Source: Myrica gale (taxonomy: Eukaryota > Streptophyta > Magnoliopsida > Fagales > Myricaceae). Taken from it: a stretch of 64,000 bases of DNA. A model generated the notes under the pieces. The model was not told where the DNA came from. It was given only the letters and a program-made list of their open reading frames with translations, and ran no database searches. This document shows, in pieces, positions 56,046 through 64,000 of the stretch. Both the position numbers and the translations under genes were made by a program. How positions within the stretch are numbered: position 1 is the first letter of the stretch; the number at the start of each line of letters is the position of its first letter. The DNA lies in contig OZ005609.1 in the NCBI GenBank assembly GCA_963930655.1, positions 17,495,001-17,559,000 of the forward strand, in the 5' to 3' direction.

Positions 56046-57358
56046 GCCCTCTCAACTTAATGCTAATCATGTGATCTATAGCACCAGTATCGATAATCCA
56101 AGAAGAAAGAGTAGGTGTTGTGTGTGGTTTGCTAGCTAATAGACAAATGGAAATACCAGCCATGGATGTTGTTTGGAAGGTTTCAGATGGATAGTATGAA
56201 CATGATTAGCCGAATGTGAAGTCAATGAAGTATCCATATTTTTAATTAAGGCCAACAAGTAATTATACTGTCCTCGAGTAAATGCAACAATGTTGTCAAA
56301 TTGCTCATCCATATCTAAATTTTCTTGAACGATAGGCTGATTTGCATAAGCAGTCCCTCCTATAGTCTTGCCATGAAGTTTGTGTCCTGGGCGATACCCG
56401 TGAAGTCGATAGCATTTCTCAGCTGTGTCTGAATATCTCACAATGAGAACAAATGGGAGGTTCAACATTCCCTGCTTTAAAATAGTTCTCATATACATGC
56501 CCAGTAATCTTGCAATGACTACAATATTGTCTGTCTTTCTTGCCATTACCAGCAGATTTCCAGGTAGGCTTATAATTTTCATTTCCTTTTTTAGCCAACA
56601 AGGCAACAGAGTCAACACTAGAATTGTTGTTAGCAATTTGAACGTTGACGTTCTTGCTATTGAAGATATGAAAATACTTTGTTCACAGAAGGAAGAGGAT
56701 CTATTAGCATAATCTGATCTCGAATATATTAGCATATGCATAATGTAATCCTATAAGAAATTGAAATACACAACCACGTTGGTATCGTTCTACCAGAGAC
56801 TTCAGAATTCTACAACTACATTCTGGGAAAGGGTCATAAATTGCTAATTAATCCTAGAGAGTCTTCAACTTCCCTAATAAACACGTACTGAATCAGCTTC
56901 ATGAAGCAAGTAGAGTGCCTTTTTCAATTCGTAGATTCTAGGTCCATTTTGCTGAGTGAAACGTTCCCTGAGCTCATCCCATATCTCCTTTGCATAATCT
57001 ACAAACACAACCGTGGAACGGAGTTGGTTGCTGATATAGTTTTGAATCCAAGATACAATCATATATCATTGCATCTTGCCCAAAAATCGAAAAGAGGATT
57101 GTCGACATCAGCCGGTTTGGAGAGTGTTCCATTGATTAATCCCAACTTATTTTTCGCTTAAAGTGCTCGCAGCATACATCGTGACCAAATTGCGTAGTCC
57201 TTTGTGGTCAGCAACTCGATGACAAGAACAATTCCAAGGTTATCAGAGGTCCCCAATCGGTATGGATTGATGAAGTCAGTGAGGTTTGTATATGTGATGG
57301 TTTTGGTTTTAGGGGTGCGCTCCTACTCTTGGTTGCCATTAAACCTGCTCTGATACCA
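56046..57358 (-). pseudogene. Ty1-copia gag-protease fragment
   Basis: Minus strand, from 57350 down: gag UBN2-type (MIVSWIQNYISNQLRSTVVF, DELRERFTQQNGPRIYELK), zinc-knuckle-like CSHCEIFRHSAEKCYRLHG and YRPGHK, then protease SWIIDTGAIDHMIS near 56095. Frameshifts and stops throughout. It ends abruptly against the LINE endonuclease. The left junction is approximate. Confidence 0.75.
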
Positions 57359-57645
57359 TGTAAAGTTCAGAGATGAAGGTTTGAAAAACAGCAAAGGAGA
57401 GCAAAACAAAGAAGAGGAGCAGAACAATTGAGAAACTCTATATATTCCGTAATGAATCGTATAGACTGTACATGTGCATATATGGACAGCTAACAAAATG
57501 AGATAACAACCTTTTGGTTGACCAAACTACCCCTAATTAATTTGCACATGAATGAATGAATAAAATTACAGCTCTGCCTATATACGTGAGGTGGCTCCCT
57601 TTGACTTCGTGGCATCTTGCTCTGCTGACATTGTGATATGTAACA
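57359..57645 (-). repeat. 5' LTR (287 bp) of the copia fragment
   Basis: In plus orientation it begins TGTAAAG and ends ATGTAACA, so TG...CA termini. The initiator tRNA-Met primer site TGGTATCAGAGC (minus strand, 57358-57347) abuts it exactly. It contains a TATATA-box-like run near 57440. Confidence 0.75.
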
Positions 57646-57893
57646 GAATAAACCTACGGTTAAAAATAAGAAAAAAAAGTAAGATTTCTCACATTTTCAT
57701 AGACATATGACAGATCTTACTATCTTACTGCTCTTAAATAATATGGTTAGAGACTATTGATTATGTAGGGACAAAGCCTCCACACTTTTTTTTCTTCACA
57801 AGCCCACATTTGTTTGTAGTTTAGGACGAAGCCTCTACACTTATTTATACAGTGACAAAGCTCAACGCTAGAAATTGAATCCCCGAAAATGTA

Positions 57894-58026
57894 ATGACTC
57901 AACCAAAGTTACACTCACCCCCAAATGCACCGTAATAGCATAAAAAAATTATGACTCAACCGAAGCTACACTCACCCCGAAATGCACCGTAATAGTATAA
58001 GAAAACAATGACTCAACCAAAGTTAG
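57894..58026. repeat. 57-bp tandem repeat upstream of CCT2
   Basis: Two full units and one partial unit starting atgactcaacc (57894, 57951, 58008), each with tacactcaccc and aatgcaccgtaatag. Confidence 0.85.
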
Positions 58027-58236
58027 TATTAGAATTTGTGTCAACTAATTTGACAATCAAAACTTTCAAATTTAGAAATTTTCTTGTTCCAGACATCCTA
58101 TTATTAGTTGAAACAATGGACCATCTTTTTTTCCTTGGAGAATTCAAGAGGCTTCGCCAAATTTGCTTCTAAACAAGCAATTTGTGCTTTGAGAATATTT
58201 TCCGATATCACTCATGTGGGTCCACATTGCCCTCTC

Positions 58237-58242
58237 TATAAA
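58237..58242 (+). promoter_or_regulatory. Candidate TATA box of CCT2
   Basis: TATAAA in a CTCTCTATAAACG context, about 580 bases before the ATG and below a GTGGGTCC motif. The leader may also contain an intron (58509-58766: CAG|GTAGGA to TTTCAG). The start site cannot be fixed from sequence. Confidence 0.3.
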
Positions 58243-58817
58243 CGACTGCAATTGGACATTTCTCCAGTGCACAATCCATTTCTATTAGATGCCCTAACCT
58301 TGAAACTTGAAAGACAAGTAAACGTCTGTCGTTTACACGCGAGTCTATTGGAAGTGAATAGCACCACACACTCCATATACCAGTAACCAGAGTGCTTGTA
58401 GGCTCTACTTGAAGAACAACATTGCGACGCCGTAATTAGTTTTCGGCGGCATCCTGTCTCTCAAAATCTCCGTCGACCTTGTCTCTCTTAGCTAGTCTTC
58501 AAGATCAGGTAGGATTTTAGTTTGGTTTTCGTTTTTTATTTTTATTTTTTTGCTGTCTCAGACACAACCTTTCTCATCTGGTCTCACTCTTTGTGATATT
58601 TAACAATGTTCGATGTAGGCAGTGTTTTCTCTTTTCGTTCCTCGTCTGTTATGAAAATGGAACAAAGGAGACGAAAATGTTGCATATAAATTATAATTAC
58701 AGTGAAAAGTATATTGAGGTTTGCAAAGGACTTGAGTTCCTATCGCTTGTTTCAATCTTGTTTCAGATAATTTTTTGAGCTTCTTGGGTCCAGCTAGCGT
58801 CATAGACTTTCCTTTTC

Positions 58818-61800
58818 ATGGCGGTATGTTAGATGCTGCTTTCTCGTTCAGTTTATGATCCTTTTCTCCAGATTAGTTTGTTATTAGCATTCTTTTTCCT
58901 TTGTCGGACTTCTTCAGAATATTTCGTTTCCCTGGAAATTGTTGTAGGTCGACAGAATCTTTAAAGATGAAGCTAGTGAAGAAAAGGGAGATCGTGCCAG
59001 AATGGTGCGTCTTATGTGAAAGAGATAGAGATACACCTTTTCCTTGTGCTATAATATCGATGTCTATGTTTCTTAAATCCAATTATGAGCATTCTAAAAG
59101 TTACTTGCTTAAATTCGGAGATAGTTACTGCTGACTTGCTTCATGGTTGTGAAGTTATAGTACTCTGCACCGGCTGTATGTCTTTTGTTTGATGCTCAAT
59201 ATGAACTTGATTTCTCTCTGTTTAGGCATCATTTATTGGTGCAATGGCAATTGCTGACTTGGTCAAGACAACCTTGGGGCCTAAAGGAATGGTACATTCT
59301 CCAAAGTTGATGGTTTTGTCAAATTAGTTGTTGTTGTTCTTATAGGCTTTTAGCCTCGAATTTGAACTTAATTTACAGTGTGACTGTTGATTCTTCTTTA
59401 CAGGATAAAATTTTGCAATCAACAGGTAGGGGACGTGCAGTCACGGTTACGAATGATGGTGCAACCATTTTGAAGTCCCTTCATATTGATAACCCGGCTG
59501 CTAAAGTTCTTGTTGGTATCCTTGCAACTGTTTTTTTGCTTGATGATATATCTATGTCATGGTTAGAGTATTATGTTACTATGGGAAGATCATTGTTAAA
59601 GCAAATGGTGTGGTTTGCATGACTATCTGTCATTTGAACTTATACTAGTTAATTTACCAAGCGAACTTTGAGTGTGCTAATGTGACAACTAGGAACTTAG
59701 TGAATCGATATCATTCGTCTGTCATCCTTGATACAAGCATCAGACATCTCAAAAGTTCAAGATGATGAAGTTGGTGATGGGACAACTTCTGTTGTTGTCT
59801 TGGCTGGGGAGCTTCTGAGGGAGGCAGAAAAGCTTGTTGCAGCAAAAATACACCCAATGACAATAATATCAGGTTTGTCTGCTTATGAATTATATAAATT
59901 CTTTCCATTGTTTTGGTTGTAAAGTGGATCATTGTTTGTATGTAGGTGCCTTAGATTTTGAAGTAGTACTCAATTCATGATTCCTCAGAGAAAACTGGAT
60001 ATTGTGGTTTTTGTTTTATCCGCGTCATGGGTATAATGTCCTTGTAGGAGCAGTATATATTCCATCTCGTCCTTTTTTTCTTGAAATCTTAAATGGCATG
60101 CTTATTTAAAATCTAATGCAATCTCCTTGAAATTTGAGTTCATCAAATGAAGACAAAATCTATTCATACAAAATAATGATGGGTTTCCATGATTTTGGTG
60201 GTCTCTTTGCTTTTTGTGTATTCCATTTGTTTGTCATGTTTTATGACATTAGACTTGAGGGGTCATTTTTCATGATGTTGCGCTTGTCTCCTGACCCCTT
60301 GATCGAAACCATATCAATTTGGTGGTGAAAAAGATAGCTTCTGTTTTGAAATTGTGGGTGTTTCAGAAGATTTCGTAGGAAAAGTGGATTAAAAAATAAT
60401 GGGCTTGTTGGCAGATGTATCACCCAGTTAGCATGGAACTGCAAATTTTGCCTTTTTAACCATGTTCTTAACCTATGGTTTCGAGCCGGTGCCTATGCCC
60501 TCAGAGACAGTTGTGGAAGTGTGTCTATTTCATAACTAATGTTTCTACAAGTATTCTCCTTTCATAGGTTTTTTCAACTGAGGCATGATTTTCTTAGGCA
60601 GTCAAACATGCTTTCCAGATGTTTACAGTTGGAAAATATTATTGTTATTATTTCTGCCTGCTGCTAGCTGTAAATGAAATGCTGCCAGACTGATCATTTG
60701 GTTTCACTCTCTTTCTCCAAATTAGAATTGTTCTAGGCTCAACTCCTTTCTCAGGCTAGTTTGCATTTTTTTTAAGTGAAAGTTTTATAAAAATGTTTCC
60801 AGTACTTATAGGATACAGAAAAGTACTCTTCCAATTGTAGATACTGTTTTTATATGCGTAATACCTGATTTTTTAATGAGGTATTTGTTGATCAGGTTAT
60901 CGCATGGCAGCAGAATGTGCACGCAAAGCTTTGTTGCAGAAAGTCGTGGATAATAAAGAGGATGCTGGTACTGTTTCTTCATATATTCACTCTTGATATA
61001 TCATCTATCTTTATCTTTATCTGCAATGGTTTCTTTATTGTGGGAAATGTTGTATTATTTCTCCTTTTTCCTTGAATCAACAATTTTTTTTTCATTGAGA
61101 ACTTTTTTGGGATAAGCAGTTCTGGAAATGATGGTATCTTATACACTGAACTAGATGTGTAAATGTGGTGCTTTAAACAGGCATCAGAACCACTAGTTGT
61201 CAGTTGTGCGACCAGGCCTTTAGTTTCTGCCGTCTTCTTTTCATAAATGTATGCTTAATGCATGTCGTTACTGGATTATGCAGATAAATTCAAGTCAGAC
61301 TTGATGAAGATTGCAATGACTACTTTGAGTTCGAAGATACTCTCACAGGATAAGGAACACTTTGCAAAACTGGCTGTTGATGCTGTTTTGAGGCTAAAGG
61401 TAGTTTTGGCCCTTTTTTATTAGGGGAAAGCTCTTGTTTTTTCATGGAAGCCATCCCCCCCCAGTCCCCTTTTTCTTTTTAGCATGTTATGTTGACGAAG
61501 AGTAGTTGACTTGGGCCAAGTTTTTGGACATCCTTCTTCCTTTTGTGTGTTTTTTTAATTAAAGCAGGCATTCTTGTTAAAAATCTTAGGGGTAGGGGCA
61601 GAACTTTTCCTTTTCCCTTCCCCCGACCTTTGCTTCGTTCCGGTTCCTGGTCAATGGAACTGCTTCTGGTTGGGCTCAGAGATTTCTTGTGGAAGAAGTG
61701 TGTCTTATCCAGGACCCGATGCTTTGTCTTGCTGCTTTACCTCTGCCTTCTTCTTCCCGATTAATCAAGTAAAAATAAAGAATCCAGTTGATTATGAGAC

Positions 61801-64000
61801 TTTCTGTGGAGGATAGTTTCCAGTAGAGCAGGAAGGCTACTTATAAAAAAAAAGTAGAGTGGGAAGGCTTAAAATTTTTTTGACTAGGTAAACTGAGTTT
61901 TGTTGACTATCGCGACACGTATTGTGGCGGCTTTTGTATATGTTATATCTGATAATGTTGTTGGGCATGGCAGGGCAGCACAAACTTAGAGTCCATCCAA
62001 ATTATTAAGAAGCCTGGAGGATCACTAAAGGATTCCTTTTTAGATGAAGGGTAGGCATCTAAACTTTCACGCTTCTTATTAGCTTTTTGCTTGTATCTTT
62101 ATTCTTGATGACATGTTGGAGGGCTTTCCAAGATATGTTTGTCCTGAATGGGAGTTGCATGGTTATTGTTCAGATTTATTCTTGACAAGAAAATCGGTAT
62201 TGGACAGCCGAAACGCATAGAAAATGCAAAGATTTTGGTGGCAAACACAGCAATGGACACAGATAAAGTGAAGATATATGGGGCACGTGTACGTGTTGAT
62301 TCAATGTCCAGGGTTGCGGAGATTGAAGGGGCTGAGAAGGAAAAGATGAGAGAAAAAGTGCAGAAGATCATAGCTCATGGCATCAACTGCTTTGTCAACA
62401 GACAGTTGATTTACAATTTTCCTGAAGAACTCTTTGCAGATGCAGGTATACTTGCAATTGAGCATGCAGATTTTGATGGGATTGAGCGCCTTGCTTTGGT
62501 TACTGGTGGTGAAATCGCATCAACATTCGACAATCCAGAATCAGTGAAGCTTGGACATTGCAAGCTCATTGAAGAAATCATGATTGGCGAGGACAAATTG
62601 ATCCACTTTTCTGGTGTTGAATTGGGTCAGGCATGCACTATAGTATTGAGAGGTGCAAGGTGTGGTATCTGAATTTTGTTTCCCAATAATATCTTTTTCT
62701 CCTGCAAATAAGGTTGTCTGCATTCTACTTTATATGGTTATGTTGACCAAGGAAAAAGAAGTTCTCAAATAGTGCGTATCTGCAGGTTTCATGGAGTGAT
62801 TATAAAAATTAGATGGGAAGCAATACTTTGATTACTGTGGTTTGAATTCCTGTCAAGTCTAAAAGCATCATTCGTCTTGCCCATCTCATTTTTGAATTCT
62901 GGAATTTCTTTTATCAACTTTCAAACCATATGATTTGGACAAAGCTTTGTTAAATGGCCTGTGACGTCAATTATGGCAGAACTACTGCAAAACAGATGTT
63001 GTTTCATGGAATTTAATCTACAAAACAGATGCACTTAAGTGTTGGATCATGCTTTCTCTTGATCTTCAACTTTTTTGAATTCTGGAGCTTTTTCTTTCTT
63101 CGATTTGGTTTGAGTGATACATCTTGTTGTGTTGTAAATTGTTTTGCAGCCACCATGTGCTTGATGAGGCTGAAAGGTCTCTGCATGATGCCTTGTGTGT
63201 GCTGTCGCAGACTGTCAATGACAGTAGGGTTTTGCTTGGAGGTGGTTGGCCCGAGATGGTGATGGCAAAAGAAGTGGACGAACTGGCGCGGAAGACTCCT
63301 GGGAAGAAGTCTCATGCTATTGAAGCTTTTTCACGGGCGCTAGTAGCCATTCCAACAATCATTGCCGACAATGCTGGTTTGGACAGTGCTGAGTTGGTTG
63401 CTCAGCTCCGTGCAGAGCACCAGAAGGAGGGTTGTACTGCAGGGATTGATGTCATCTCTGGATCTGTAAGTATGGTAAATGGAAATTAATTTGGATTACA
63501 CATGATGCAGGTGTGATCTGAAAGTTTAACATATTCAGCGTTGGGAGTATGATGCAAAATAGAAGTGCCATACTAATGGTTATAATATAGTTTGAAATTG
63601 GCTGGACCCCCTCTTTTTTCTTGGGGAAAGAGTACATTTATATAAAGATTGTGGGGGCAGTAATTGAGATTCCAGCAATTAGTTCCTTGAGTATCATATC
63701 TAATATTTTCCTTGATCTTCTACATGATTCAATTTCTCATGATTACTAAACCACAGTTTGGTGCATGTTTTTGGTTTCTATTTGCTTTGAAAAATTATGA
63801 TTGTTACTTGACTTCTCTATGAATTTGATTTTGACTCCTGGTGGCAATTGATGTCATGGCAGGTTGGAGATATGGCGCAGCGGGGAATCTCTGAAGCATT
63901 CAAAGTCAAGCAGGCTGTTTTGCTCTCTGCCACTGAGGCTGCCGAGATGATTCTCAGAGTTGATGAAATCATCACCTGTGCTCCCCGGCAGAGAGAAAAT
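58818..64000 (+). CDS. CCT2: T-complex protein 1 subunit beta (CCT2), 3' end outside window
   Basis: Beta subunit of the hetero-oligomeric cytosolic chaperonin TRiC/CCT, which folds actin and tubulin using ATP. Exons: 58818-58823, 58948-59004, 59226-59291, 59404-59515, 59744-59872, 60896-60967, 61284-61399, 61974-62050, 62174-62659, 63150-63465, 63863-64000 (open at the edge). All introns are GT-AG and phases match, giving 525 codons so far; the Arabidopsis protein has 527 residues. Exon 1 codes only Met-Ala. Signatures: [10 protein letters not shown] (about 36-45), [37 protein letters not shown] (86-105) with the ATPase Asp in GDGTT, and near the end [17 protein letters not shown] and DEIITCAP. 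Beta rather than another subunit is shown by the N-terminal [18 protein letters not shown] and by FNYPEEL-like [12 protein letters not shown]. No frameshift or stop. Confidence 0.96.

Noticed and set aside
58108..58386. 92-codon open frame just upstream of CCT2
   Set aside because: No recognisable motif, and it overlaps the likely CCT2 promoter and leader; probably chance.
61543..61816. Open frames in CCT2 intron 7
   Set aside because: They lie wholly inside an intron with consistent splice sites and show no conserved motif.

Overview
The window is nuclear DNA from a flowering plant, most likely a woody eudicot. It holds two spliced single-copy plant genes with GT-AG introns and plastid or cytosolic housekeeping products. 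Everything else is nested plant retrotransposons (Ty1-copia, a Tekay-like chromovirus LTR, L1-type LINEs) and small TIR elements. I see no bacterial-style operon, CRISPR array, or tRNA/rRNA gene.

Layout. 1-3761: 3' part of a decayed Ty1-copia element ending in a 446-bp LTR. 3767-5020 plus 10083-10133: a decayed LINE carrying an RNase H domain, split by a 5,057-bp solo LTR (5021-10077) that itself carries a 189-bp Harbinger-type MITE. 10134-12353: gene-poor DNA and the upstream region of the first gene. 12354-49850: a complete 16-exon gene for the plastid carotenoid beta-ring hydroxylase CYP97A3 (LUT5). Its coding sequence is only 1,854 bp, spread over 37.5 kb. Intron 2 holds an antisense LINE. 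Intron 9 holds a near-complete L1 inserted in an older L1 of the same family, with an antisense ORF1-only LINE inside it. Intron 12 holds a MITE, two LINE fragments and a hAT-like element. Intron 13 holds a 2.2-kb hAT-like element with a captured exon and a 10.7-kb SIRE/Maximus-type copia element with an extra third ORF. All exon phases and splice sites are consistent, so the gene looks functional. 49851-52490: intergenic DNA with short tandem repeats. 52490-57645: another LINE clade (DUF4283/CCHC ORF1), broken by a 1,227-bp solo LTR and cut off by an antisense copia gag-protease fragment with its LTR. 58818-64000: CCT2, the beta subunit of the cytosolic TRiC/CCT chaperonin, in 11 visible exons, missing only its last few codons at the window edge.

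The two host genes lie head to tail on the plus strand and have no obvious functional link. The most notable content is the TE architecture: target-site duplications let the insertion order be read directly. The SIRE-type element carries arrays of the palindrome GTGTCGACAC upstream of its LTR TATA box and again upstream of its third ORF. One non-autonomous LINE derivative keeps an intact ORF1 but no ORF2. One hAT-like element carries what looks like a captured, spliceable host exon.
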